From contig NC_045149.1 of assembly GCF_008831285.2 (NCBI RefSeq), forward strand, positions 1,986,001 through 2,050,000: a DNA stretch of 64,000 nt, given 5' to 3'. Below, one piece after another: positions 10,741 through 22,375 of the stretch; within the stretch, counting starts at the first letter, position 1, and each line of letters opens with the position of its first letter. Below the pieces are notes generated by a model. The model saw only the letters and a program-made list of their open reading frames with translations, was not told the DNA's origin and ran no database searches. A program made the translations under genes and the position numbers. The DNA is from Nymphaea colorata (Eukaryota; Streptophyta; Magnoliopsida; Nymphaeales; Nymphaeaceae).

Positions 10741-11870
10741 AACCGTAACAAACCTCATTCACTTGTGCACAATTTGTCACACGTAGTGCCCTGGTTGCAA
10801 ATTGAAGACTGCTCCTTGTCTCATCAGTATGGACCTTCCATTACATAAAAAAATGTAAAGAAAGTCAAATAGACAACAAAAGGATTAGGGTTTGTTCCGT
10901 AAATATATCAAACCAACAACACTAAGCTGGAGAAGTATCACTTTACTGTATAACAAGTAACAACTGATCTATCAGTTACAAAAAGGTTGTTTCCTATTAT
11001 ATTAAACTGAACAAGAACAGATGGACCATATACTAAATAAATAACAGCAAAAAATGGTATACACACAAGACAAACAACAGGAAACCTCAAGATAGGAACA
11101 AAAAACAACTGCAGTAAAGTTCGACACAATCCACTCTCTCTTTCTCATTCTCAAGGAGATAGTCCTGATCAGTCCTTCAAGTTCTATTCAATTTGAAGTA
11201 AGAATTGAAATGTCGCATAAAAATAAAGCTGTTGAATCATGTAGTACTCTGCTTACTGTCATGTAAATAAGGAGGTCTTCTGATTTATCAGGGTTTTGAA
11301 TGTCTTGTTCTGTTCTATTCTGTTTACTTCATATGGGCACTTCATCTTGTTACATCTCTAAAAAATCTATGTAAACATTTTTGTTCTTCTTGGGGGAAAA
11401 AATGAAACCACCCAAAGATTGTAATTTCTGTATCATATAGAAAATTTGCAGAAATAAGAATTGTAAGTTGAGTTGCTGATAACAGGATCACTTCAAGACC
11501 ACTTCAAGACGAATGTAACACAGTCAGTGCCATCTCAATTTGAATCTAGACAAACTGTTCGTCTGCAGAAACCAGAAGAAAAGAACGAGCCATATCAGGG
11601 TTCACTAGCACACAAAGACTGAAAAGAGTGGGTGAGGCATTTCGTCGAACGTTTGGTCTCCAGAAGTTCAGCATCCGTCAACCCTCCCAAACATTGTAAT
11701 CAGTCGAGACAGGAGAAATGGAGAGAACATAAAAAAGTAAGAAGAGTATAGCGACTGGAAGAAGAAGCAAGCAAACCTTCCCTCTCCAACTCAAAATCAA
11801 AATACGTCATACACCCTATTGGGAACTAGGGGACCCTGCTTCGGCTGGAGATCAAAACCCACGATGAACT
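10741..11870. other. No recognisable gene
   Basis: About 1.1 kb with no domain in either strand. Its right end is the breakpoint where a truncated gypsy integrase begins. Confidence 0.5.
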
Positions 11871-12464
11871 ATGTGGGCGAAACCCTATCGGGAAAAGGAT
11901 CCGACGGCGGTCGATGAACCCCATAGCAAGATTGAGAACCTTTTAGTATTGCAACACTACACCGACCAAGTGCAATTTATAAGGAAAAAGTTGATTGCTC
12001 AGAGTAGACAGAAAAGTTATGTCGACAATCGACGCAGAGAGTTGGCTTTTGAGGTTGGTGATCATGTGTTCTTGAAAATCACACCTACTAAAGGCATTTT
12101 TCAATATGGTATTAAGGAAAAGTTGAGTCCGAGGTTCATTGGACCTTTTGAGACATTAGAGAAGATTGGAGAGGTAGCGTACAGATTGGCACTACCACCT
12201 AACTTGAGTCATGTTTATGATGTTTTCCATGTTTCCATGTTTTGAAAGTATGTATCGGATCCTACACATGTGATTGATTTTCAAGGTATTCAGGTGCAAG
12301 ATGATTTGACAATGAAAGAAAAAACTATTAGAATTGTGGATCAAAGAGTGCAAGTGCTTCACATGAAGAGAATTCCTTTAGTGAGGGTGAATTGGCAACA
12401 CCATAGGTTGAAGGAGAGTACATGGGAAAGAAGTACCCACATCTATTATTGCTTTGAGGTATGA
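11871..12464 (+). pseudogene. Tekay/Del-like gypsy integrase C-terminus and chromodomain
   Basis: A single frame shows [20 protein letters not shown] followed by [12 protein letters not shown], then [20 protein letters not shown] and [20 protein letters not shown], the classic GPY/F module. One internal stop lies at 12242-12244, where the family has Arg or Leu before KYV. The frame continues VSDPTHVIDFQ, then a chromodomain-like tail IPLVRVNWQHHRLKESTWER ending near 12464. Chromodomains direct integration to marked chromatin in this clade. Everything upstream (gag to integrase core) is missing, so the element is 5'-truncated near 11,900. The polypurine tract and LTR follow directly. Confidence 0.9.
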
Positions 12465-12492
12465 TCTAAATTTCGAGTACGAAATTTTATTT

Positions 12493-12505
12493 AAGGAGGA
12501 TAGGA
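12493..12505 (+). promoter_or_regulatory. Polypurine tract of the Tekay/Del-like element
   Basis: AAGGAGGATAGGA lies immediately before the LTR start TGTAAC, the expected place for plus-strand DNA priming. Confidence 0.75.
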
Positions 12506-15100
12506 TGTAACACTCGTCCTCTTTCAAGTTGGTCGGGTCGGGTCCATACCCGAACCCAAACCCACTTGCGTGAGGAGCACGATGCGGGGGCTTTTTCCCC
12601 CTTGTCTTCCACTTTGTCCTTTTCCTATGGCTCAACCGTGTGAGAAGAAGGCAGATAGTGTGGCAGTGGCGGCGGCTGGACCGGCGAAGGAAGGGCGACG
12701 GCGGTGGCGACGGCGTTGCACGGGGAAGCCATCGATCTCCCTCCCTATCTCTCCCTCTTTTTTCTCTTCTGCCACTCTCACGCATCCTCCCCTCTCTGCA
12801 GTGTTCTCTCTACCCACATGCTATCCCTCTCCCCCCACTGAACACACCAACACAACCCGCTCCCTCTCATGCAGTCTCACTCCCTTACGCATGCTCTCTC
12901 TATTAGAGCTCACTCTCGGTCCCTTCTGTTTTCTCCCTCTCCCATGTTGTGCCCCTCTTCCTCTCACACTACCCGCACCCTCCTCCTGCTCGCGCGCTTT
13001 TTCCCTCATCTCTCTTTGTCGTTTGTCTGTCCCTCTCTTTGTCAAACGCCTCCCCCTGCCCACACGCTCTATAATTGAGCTCTCTCCCCATTTTCTGATT
13101 GTTTTTCCCCTTTTCCCCAACCAAGCACTCTTCCTCACTGATTTTTTTCTCTATATTATCGTTGTCTGATCGGATGTCAGCTTGTGGACATGTTCTTCCC
13201 CCTCATAACAGTGACTAGACCGTGTTGGTGGTGGCGGCATTGTACGATTTTTGCTGTTTGGGGATCGTTTGAATGCTTGAGGTGGCTGCCGGAAGCATCG
13301 CAATAGTTTGGACTCTTAAATTGGGGTGAGCAAGGCCTAATCGAGCCTAGATTATTGTATATTTTCTGTTGGAGCACGTATAATTATTGTTTGAGCATGC
13401 TAGAATTAAGAATTGATGATTTAGAATGCATATTAGCGATGTTTCTATTTGGGAGAAAGGTTGTGCCTATTTTGAGTAGGATGAAGATTTAAGTGTATAA
13501 CTATCTCTTTAGTGTGATGGATTGATTTTCGAAGCTATTTGGAAACATGGTAGAGATTTGATGTGACTGAGAAGATTTAGAGCCGTTTTCGGGAACATGT
13601 GGCGCATACTATCGTGAATATGTGAATTGTGGCGTTAGTTGGGAAAAAGTACATGAGTTGGGTGTAACTATTGGGAAGTCACCTCAACTATGTAAGCAAA
13701 TGAAAAGTGTATTAGTGATTGGTTGAATCGAAAGCTCGGGACATAGATCGTTGGGTGACAACCTCTAGGGTTGGGAAGAGACCTTTCGGAGGGCTTCGTG
13801 GGTCGACACCCTCTTGAGGTGATGACATGCCTCGATGATTGTATTTTCAGATTTGTATAGATTGTAAACCGAAGTGAGAGGAAATCTTATTGCTTGATTG
13901 TGTTTACAGGTACACCGGGCACGTCCAGTAGACATTGAGCAACGTGATTTGAAGCTCGAGGCATTTTGGGTGTTTTGTGGACGAGCGACAGGTATGGCGG
14001 CATTCTAGTTAAATCCCTGCCTGGGGCCAATTTGTGAATGTGTGTTTCTAGGATCATTGGAGCCAGTCATTTTGTGAATGTGGAATCATAATGATAAGAA
14101 AGAAAAAATAAAAGATGAGAGGCCAATGGGTTGTGGCATTGTGTTTGGGAGTTGTCCCGCCTTTGCCACTGGCCTCGCATGTTCGGAGCGCAGACGGTGC
14201 AAGGCCCCAGGGTACTGTTGTGTGATGTGCTTGGAGCGTTGGGCTCTCGCCTTTCAAACCTAGGTGTCCTAGGGAAGGCTGAGTATCTCTCATTGGAATT
14301 CACACATCCATGGATGAGTGCTCTATCGCTGCAGCAGAATGGATCCATACTGTTGCAGGCCACCATGGGGGTTGTCTCCCTGCTGTAAGATACCCGTAGT
14401 GTGCACGTGCTTGTGTTTGCACCCACAAGAACTGTCAATTCACTGAAGCTAATGAAAATGAAAAAAATATGAATGAAATGTATGTGAATGATGTGCATGT
14501 GAATGAAATGAATGAAAATGATATGTTTATGTATGCCTTGCATGTGAATTGGAATTGCATTATCGTGGCTATTGAGTGGCCTTTATATGTTGTGGTCTGT
14601 GTGAGGGGCCTTATGGTCAAGTCATGTGACTATGCCTTGTCACGACATGATGATGATTTGCTTTGATAATTGTGTTTATCTCATATTTAAGACCATACAT
14701 AAAAGGTTTGGGGATTTACCTGGCTTGTTGCCATACTGCGAAGGCCAAGCCTTCTATTGTTTGATTTTTCAGGTTGTGGCGGACCCGGGTCAACAGGTTG
14801 ATCAGATAATTGAACTCACATCCTACTGGGGAGGTTTTGGGTCTTTTGTAGTGCCAACGCGTAATGTTTTGATCCCTTTGATGTCTTGTTTCTGTTAGGC
14901 ATCAATGTTGTGGTTTAGGGCATTTTCGTCATGTGTGTTGACGTGATTTTTGTATGAATGAATTTGATTATATAATGAAAAGTTGCCCCATTGTTTTGAA
15001 TGACATAGCTCCCTCATTTTTGAATTGTTATGTAGTTGCACCTCTATGCTTTATGTTTAGAAAAAAATTTGTTTGAGGGTCGAAAGGTTAGGGTGTGACA
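12506..15100 (+). repeat. 3' LTR of the Tekay/Del-like gypsy element (about 2.6 kb)
   Basis: Starts TGTAACACTCGTCC after the polypurine tract and ends GTTAGGGTGTGACA, giving TG...CA ends and a size typical of this chromovirus clade. A long CT-rich stretch (about 12735-13150) produces open frames on both strands that are compositional artefacts. Repeats of GAATGAAATG-like words occur near 14450-14525. No partner LTR is in the window because the element is 5'-truncated. The next bases (15101-15105, GATAC) would be the target copy. Confidence 0.85.
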
Positions 15101-16524
15101 GATACTCTTAACCTTCTCCGCTTTTCAGATATTCAAATATTTAGATTGGAATTCGAACAATGAAAAGTCATATCCGAATCCAAAAATCCAATTTCACAAT
15201 CCAAATTGATCAGAATCCATTTTTTATATTCATATTATAATCCAAATCTGTGTTTTGAACCAGATTTGATGACCAATTTTCAAATGTAAGAGCATTGGAT
15301 AGAGGATATTTATTTAAAACATTCGTGATGGTAAGATGTTTGAGCAAAAAGTTCAGTCAAATGCACTAACTTAACATCATGACATAAGAAGAATATACAT
15401 TTTATAGGAATGTATAATATGACTAAGAGCTAATGACTTCCATGGAGTTACATATAAGTAATAGCCCTATAGTTACCACATACACTATTTAACTTAAAAT
15501 ATTTAAAACTATATCATATAAAACTAATTAATTAGTTAATATTGTATTTAATTAAATGTTTTTGTGTAATCAAGCATACTATTATAGTTAAGGCATCAAC
15601 TAACGAGGATAACTTAAATAATGTATTTATTTAATTGGAAATAATAAAGAAAACTTCAATAAAGAAATTCAACAAAATGGGCATTTTTAAAAATATCAAA
15701 ATTAATCTCAAATAAGTATATTTAGTATGAAAAAACTGTTGAACTCATAAAAAAGTTTTATTTATCAAATTATCAGTTACTTATTTAATCAACCAAGTAA
15801 ATTATTTTGTATAATCATATAATTTATCTAAGTCTTATGTATTTGATATATAACATATAATTCACAAATTTGAAAACAAAACCTTTAACTAGTAGGAAAA
15901 CAACAAATCGTTTGATTTAATTAGTTATCTGATATATCAACAGATTAAATATATAATTTTATGTAAAAAAAAAACCTACGATAAAGCTAAGAGGACTAAT
16001 AAATCATCTGATATATTAGTAAACACACTTTTACGGATGTAATACGAATTATTTCAATTAAATCAATGAAATGAGAAAAGTTCACTAAATAATGTCTTTT
16101 TTAAATAAGAAATAATATGGGTCACCTGATTTAATAATTTTCAATAAATGATCATCATGAAATAATAGTTTACTCAACTAAAATATGTTATTATTTAAAA
16201 ATAGACCAATCAATGTTCAATATGCACAATTAATATGGAAAAAATATGGAAGTCATATGAATAACTTCTAAATAAAGTATACAAACCATATGAAAAACTT
16301 GTGGAAAAAGTGTGAAAACCATATCATAAACTTGTTCATTGAGAAAACTATTTGTCTAATTACTCAAACATATCATTTGTACAAACATGCAACCTTATAA
16401 AAAATTTATTTAGTTAATAAACTAGTTCTTTTAGACAAGTATTAAAAAAAGAGAATTGATCAAAGAATGTATGTGAAAATAATATAACAAGTCCTTAAAC
16501 TACTTGAAGACATAGAAATCAAAT

Positions 16525-16707
16525 ATGACAAATTATGAGCATGAAGAACTTATTGAGAAAATTAATAAGCTATTCGCATCCTCAAAAATATTTTGGTTTT
16601 TAGAGTGCTTTAGAAAAATGATGTTTTATTTTAAAATGAGAAAGAAAGGGACTCGTCCATTGGTACAAGGATTGGCCATTCCTAGTGCCTTTACCGATGA
16701 TAACTAA
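16525..16707 (+). pseudogene. Unknown 60-residue open frame, member of a dispersed repeat
   Basis: Encodes a lysine-rich peptide with ASSKIFWFLECFRKMMFYFK and KKGTRPLVQGLAIPSAF. I do not recognise the family. A diverged inverted copy lies on the minus strand near 27700-27860 with similar words (ECFRN, FYFEMR, GKGTRPSVQD). The shared block is not a known transposase motif. Confidence 0.4.
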
Positions 16708-17604
16708 TCCAAAGGCTATGTCTATTCTTGATGCATTTCTTTTTAGTTTAAACATCTTTTTCATTCTAAATGTGGTGTAGTGTTTGAAAAAGTTTTGACG
16801 AATTATTTGAGAGTGTAAAATATTTTGTTTTGAGAAATTTTAAATTGAGAAATCTTTGCAAATATCATTTGAAAATTTTTGAAGATCATTTTTTGAAGTC
16901 ACTTTAGTGTTCTCTTAACATTTTAGGTGGGATTGAGGTTTTATCTTAATTCGGTTACTACCTAGTTAGAGCTTCATGTCATCATATTTAAGTTCTTTTA
17001 GAAATGTGTTTGTAATAATAAGTGATGTTAAGTGAATGTGGATATATAAATACATTGATCCTACATGATTAGAAAGAAATCATTTATTCCTACCATAACA
17101 TTCATCTAAAAGCATTCCTACTATAACATTCATCTAAAAGCATTCCTACCATTACATATATCTAAATTTTCAATCTTATAATTGTTATAGTACTTTTATG
17201 AAAAGAGAAAAGTTTTTGAAAATGGAATGGGGTTATAGACCATCAAACATGATTCCAATATTGGGGCATTACTTGAGCTTTGGTCTTAGTGAAGTCGGCA
17301 AATAAAAAATTAAAACTTTAGATCTTTACACAAAAATATCCAAAAGAATGGAAAAGATGAAATACTCCCATAAAAAGAAAGAGGGAGAGAAAGAGATTTT
17401 AAAGACCACTAAATAAAAAATTTAAAAAGAGAGGGAGATACGTATCTTTATACGTATTTTCTATGTATATATATACATATATATATGTATACATATATAC
17501 ACGTATGTATATAAAAGCTTGTTAAAGAAAACATTAACTCAAATGAAGAGGAATAAGGAGATCTTAGAAAAAGAGAGAAAAAAAGAAAGAAATTTTACAG
17601 GAAA

Positions 17605-17606
<2 letters not shown>

Positions 17607-17652
<46 letters not shown>
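17607..17652. repeat. (AT)n microsatellite
   Basis: About 46 bp of uninterrupted AT dinucleotides. Confidence 0.95.
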
Positions 17653-17655
<3 letters not shown>

Positions 17656-17959
17656 AAAGAAGATATTTAACTTAAAGAGAGGAAATTAAAGATTTTAGAG
17701 AGGAAAAATACAACATGTGTATATATGCATTCATATGTATATGAAAATTCATAAAATAATATGTTGAATTATAGAGAGAGGGACAAAGAGAGATAATCAT
17801 GTGCACGTATCTGTATATAGCATGTATATACGTATATGTCTTCATGAGAATTGAAATTGAGAAATAACTTGAAAATATCCTACTTCGATTTTTTATAGGT
17901 CGGACAAGAACTTGGGCTCATGCAAGAGCCTAGACTAAGTCTCTAAGGCCTTATTAAGG

Positions 17960-18980
17960 AGGGATCATGGTTTCGAAAATCTTTTGAAAAACATTATTTC
18001 AAATGTTTTCATACATAAACATAAAACATAATTGTTTACTACAAGAGAGTATATTTCTTCCACTGTTGGGTATAGAAGAAAATCAAGCAATGTAATGAGC
18101 CGCTCATTGGGGTCCTTAATAGGGTGATTTAAAAAGAAACTAAATATGAAAATGACATGAAAATGTATTTTACATGTACATATTCGTGAATAGCTTTCCT
18201 GGATTGGACAAATCCTAACATAAAAAATCAACATAAACATGAAGAAATGCAAACCCAAATACTCATTTTCACCATTCATTTGTATATAAATGGTAAAAAT
18301 CAATCAACTATGCATGAACATCTCAAAGCAAAACAACATTCAAGAGAAGAAAGAAACATATTCAACCTTAAAATGAAATCTCATTTTGCTTTCTCATGCT
18401 CCTGGTGCACTCAAGAATAGCTCTTAACTCTGAAGCAAAGATTTGATAGCTATCTTGTATGGCCATGAGGAGATGAAGAGGAGAAAATAAAGAAAGAAAA
18501 TGGATTGGAATATTGATTACATACCTCTAACAAGAATAATTTTATGAAAGTGAATCTCCTTTCTTCGAATGATCCTAGAGTCGCCTTGAGTGAAGTTCCA
18601 AGATGATGAAGATGTTGCTCCAAGAGATCTCCTTGTGCTTTCTTGAAGAATTAGAATTTGGAGAAGCTTGCTCTCAAGGTTAGAGGAGAAGAGGAAGGGA
18701 ACAAAAGAGAAAATGAAGAAAAAGAGCTACGAAAAACTCTCAATCTTCAAGTGAAAAAGCAATAAAAGTTTCCCAAGGGTTAGCTCATGCCCAAACGAAA
18801 AGATTGTGGGGGTATTTATAGAGAGTTGTGAAGGAAAAACTCAAAATTTGATTTTTTTTAATTTCACAACATTTTCATGTGAATTCCAAATATTTTTGGA
18901 TAATTTTTAATTTTTTAAAATAGGTTTTGAGTAAGTGGGATTGGCCATTAGCCCAACAAATACCCTTTTAGAGTGTAACA
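17960..18980 (-). repeat. Putative gypsy-type LTR with minus-strand promoter
   Basis: On the minus strand the sequence begins TGTTACACTCTAAAAGGG at 18980. It has a TATA box CTATAAATACCCCC at about 18821-18808 and a leader rich in CTTC. A splice-donor-like GAG|GTATGTAAT lies at about 18528-18516. This layout fits an LTR inserted in the hAT element. I could not fix the other end or find a clean target duplication, so it might instead be a promoter plus first exon of an unknown transcript. Confidence 0.4.
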
Positions 18981-19609
18981 ATAATTTGTGCATCATAGAA
19001 ACCACAATGCTGACTTTTTTTATAAAAGGAAGCCATAAGGTGGTTTTGGGCTATTAGAACTTGAAAAGATATCAACGTGCAGAGATTTAAATGTTCATGA
19101 TGATGCCACTCATTAGTGTTATTAATTTGTAGTTGTGCTTATTTGATGTAAAGGAGGAATGTAAAGGTATTGTTGTTTATTCAATATTGTGCAAGCTGAT
19201 ACTGCATATTGGTAATGAATGAGAATTATGATTTCATTTATGAATAGGTCTTGCAGCTCCTCCAGAAAGTAAGCATGAGCAAATTAAAGAAGAGGTGCTT
19301 CCTATTAAACACATATTATCAAGAGAGCTCTAGGTACTTTCTTGCAACTCCATCTGTTATTATTCTTTCTTGTCAAGAACCATAATTGCTTGTTGTTGGG
19401 GGATCTGAATCTCCCCTATTTTGGTTCCATTAAAAGGGAAACAAACAAGGTTTTTTTTTGTTTTCATTATTTTTGAAGTTTTTATCCCGCCTTTTTTGAA
19501 AAATACGGGTTTTTGTGACTATTAGGATGAACAAATTGGTGTCAAAAACAAAATCAATGTTGTGAGAGATATTTGGTCCTTAATTTGCTCGATTCCTAAT
19601 TATTACACC

Positions 19610-21259
19610 ATCCATATAGAAATGGTAGCTTGATTTAGCCAATATGATTATTCTTCATGAAATTTCATTTTTATATACTTAGTCATTCAGACTTTCAAAA
19701 GTTTATTAAAGGATTACAACCATAGTTCAAGTTATTGTCACGTAACATTGTCAAATCATATTGCATACACATTTATGAAGATAAAATGACAAAATTACAT
19801 ATATTTTGGAGAAGGTTAATGGAAAGATTAGTCTCACGTCTGACATGTGGACTTCATCTTGTCAGAAATGTGGTTATTTATGTTTGACTGCACATTATAT
19901 TAATAATAGTTGAGAAATAAAAAAGAAAGTTCTCAACTTTGTTATGGTTGAAACACCTCATACATGAGAACAACTTGCATCAGTCATCAAAGATTGTTTA
20001 TTAAAATGAAATATTGATCGTAAGTTATTTTTAATTACATTAGATAATTGTTTGAAAAATGATATCATGGTTACAAAATTGATAGAGTAACTTTTTGAAA
20101 AGAATGCCTTTGTTTCTAATGGAAATTTTTTTCAAGTTAGATGTACTACTCATATTCTTAATTTGATTGTGCAAGATGGTGTCAAAGAAATAAGTGAGGT
20201 GATTGACAATATCAGAGAAAACATTAAATATATCAAGGCATATCCAGTTCGATGTGAAATTTTTGATCGAGCAGTGCGTCATGTCAAAGTTACTTATGAA
20301 AAAAGTTACGACTTGATATTCCAATTAAATGGAACTCAACATTTCTTATACTTGATGTACCTTGACATTATAATGAAGTTTTTGATCATTTCCAAAAACT
20401 TGATCGTCATTATCATTTGACATTGACTAAGGACGAGTGGAAGAAGGCTACTATTATTCATAACAGTTTAAAAATATTTTATGATACTATTAATGCCATT
20501 TCTACAATCAAGTGTCTAACTTCTAACATCTTCTTTAAAAAGTTTTGTGAGATAAAGAGGGAAACTGAAAAAATGTGTTCAAGTTTAGATATTTGCCTTT
20601 CAAGTATGACAATGAGGATGAAAACAGAGTTTGACAAGTATTTGGATATATGTAATTTAATTTTAGATGTAATTTAATTTTAGTGGTTGCAGTGGTTTTT
20701 TATCCTCATTATAAGATGATAATAAATGAGTTTTATTATAGGTAATTTTATAAAGATGAAGCATATGAATATGTCTCTACAATTAAGAACTACCTTTGTG
20801 ATCTTTATGATGAATATAAAGCTATTTATGCATTGAAGACGCTCTTTATTGATATTGGTTATATTGTTGATGTTGAGAAAGATAGTGAGTAGCTTTACTT
20901 CTTTGATTGAACTTTCTTTTCATAAGAAGCTTAAAACAAGTGCACTAGATGACTTTTTTGAAGAATCATCACAGAGCCAATGCACAAAATCAGATTTGGA
21001 GTTATATTTGGAAGAGTCTATTTATCCAAAAAACAATCCAATTGACATTGTGACATGGTGGAAGGTCAACACACCTATATACCTAGTGTTATCTAAAATG
21101 GGATATGATATTTAGAATATTCCTATATCAACTATTGCATTAGAGTCAACATTTAGCACAGGTAGATGTATTCTTGATTGACTTATACAAAAGTAGATTA
21201 AGTATAAAGACCGTAGAGACTTTGATTTGTGCATAAGATTGGTTGCGAGATTAGACTGA
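19610..21259 (+). pseudogene. hAT (Ac-like) transposase, decayed
   Basis: Pieces in order match plant Ac/RICESLEEPER-type transposases. QPXFKLLSRNIVKSYCIHIY-like sequence lies near 19720. SLTSDMWTS, with the first catalytic Asp, and KCGYLCLTAHYI lie near 19840. LDNCLKNDIMVTKLIE, with the second Asp, lies near 20040. VRCTTHILNLIVQDGVKEIS lies near 20140, and WKKATIIHNSLKIFYDTINAIS near 20440. The C-terminal dimerisation block SDLELYLEESIYPKNNPIDI, DIVTWWKVNTPIYLVLSKMG, then PISTIALESTFSTG, lies near 20990-21160. Multiple stops and frameshifts break it, so it is inactive. No BED zinc-finger N-terminus was seen; it may have been lost or lie in an unrecognised exon. Confidence 0.88.
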
Positions 21260-22039
21260 AGGTAAATTTACTTATTATTAATGCTTTTGAACATATTTTT
21301 ATGTTACTTATTTGATTCTTTTGTTAGATGAATCTGATTTGCCTACACCTTTGCATGAAGAAGAAGCACCATTTGCATCTACATACATTGAAATTGAATC
21401 ATAAATTAGAGGTATATATTCTTTTGTACTTATCGACTTTCTTTACATCAATCAAAACCTATAGTTATTTTTGTCTAAGATGTTTATTTAATTCAAATTT
21501 TCACTTACATAATGAAGGTTAATTTTATAGCAGTATCCTCAATATAATGTCAACATGCTTGTACTATATGGTGAAATGTTTTTTTTTATTAAAGTTGTCA
21601 AGGATGACTCGTCTAATCTCTTGTTACACCAGCAAACACCAACCAAGTACAATTTTTGAAAATTTAAATTTTCATGCTCTAGAGAATGAAGTTTGATGAT
21701 GTAGTGTAACTGATACACACATACACACACACACACATGTTTGCTCTCTCTGTCTTAACAAGCTTGGCAATTATCACCAGTCAAATTTGGGCTAGTGTTA
21801 TGTTAGGATTGGGTTTCACAGTTTATTTGGTGTTTACTGTATATTTTTTGTACATATTACCTTCATAGTTATTTGAATACATTCCTTCATTATTTACTCT
21901 TACTTCAATATTGGTACACATTTAAAAAAATGTGTTTTGGTTTATTTTATTATATTTGGCTAGTATTCAAATTGTGAATGTAGTTACATATTTTTTAAAC
22001 TTAGCTAATTAAAAAAATTACATCTTGAATTGGATAGTA
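21260..22039. other. 3' flank of the hAT transposase, no gene
   Basis: AT-rich non-coding DNA. A (CA/TG)n microsatellite lies at about 21715-21737. Confidence 0.6.
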
Positions 22040-22320
22040 TTTAAAAGTTAGATTTGGATCAGATTTGCATATGGCTTACAAGTCATAAATCAGATTCGGA
22101 TGGATTCAGATATAAATTAAAAGTCGATTTGCATCAGATTCGTATATAACTTAAAAGTCAGATTCAGATATAACTTAAAATTCGGATTCACATTAGATTC
22201 AAATATAACTTAAAAATCGGATTCGGATCGGATTTAGATGTAGATTTTAAAGCCGGATTTGGATGTGGTATAAGTTTTTTTCCCATTCGAATTCGAATCC
22301 AAGTCCGAATCCAAATACAT
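22040..22320. repeat. hAT subterminal degenerate repeats
   Basis: Repeats of about 30-36 bp built on CAGATTCGGAT-ATAACTTAAAAGT recur at least six times with substitutions. They end next to an inverted TTCGAATTCGAATCC stretch. Such subterminal arrays bind hAT transposases in known members. Confidence 0.75.
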
Positions 22321-22375
22321 GAATATTCAAAAAATTGGATATGGTAAAAAGTATATCTGATCCATTGACATCCCT

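Larger units (their letters stand above)
15300..17900. other. AT-rich non-coding interior of the hAT element
   Basis: No transposase exon or BED zinc finger was recognised here. A GA/AT-rich tract spans 17330-17830, with palindromic TATATACATATATATGTATA words near 17470. Confidence 0.5.
15101..22375 (+). mobile_element. hAT element, left terminus destroyed, with internal insertions
   Basis: The right end, read inward on the minus strand, is AGGGATGTCAATGGATCAG, a common plant hAT terminus. It is followed by subterminal repeats of CGGATTCGGAT type (22040-22320). The left end at 15101 begins GATACTCTTAACC and continues through AGATATTCAAATATTTAGAT with clear similarity to the inverted right end, but the outermost 18 or so bases are missing. 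They would lie beyond the Tekay/Del-like LTR that ends at 15100. A transposase relic occupies 19.6-21.26 kb. The span is longer than typical autonomous hATs, which fits later insertions inside it. The 8-bp target duplication cannot be tested. Confidence 0.6.

Noticed and set aside
12570-13169. Overlapping open frames on both strands (up to 199 codons)
   Set aside because: They lie in the CT-rich part of the gypsy LTR. The peptides are Ser/Pro/Leu or Arg/Glu runs on opposite strands, which is compositional bias rather than coding.
14054-14898. Several 60-158-codon frames on both strands
   Set aside because: Internal to the same LTR, with low-complexity Ile/His/Phe repeats produced by GAATGAAATG-type repeats.
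10471-17250. One large transposon spanning 10471 to a CCATCAAAC word near 17239
   Set aside because: Only nine bases match the expected inverted end, and the span would cross the gypsy LTR and the hAT end. Not supported.
17756-18985. ATAAT on both sides as a target duplication for a minus-strand LTR
   Set aside because: The pentamers are offset by one base relative to the TG...CA ends, and ATAAT is expected by chance in this AT-rich DNA.
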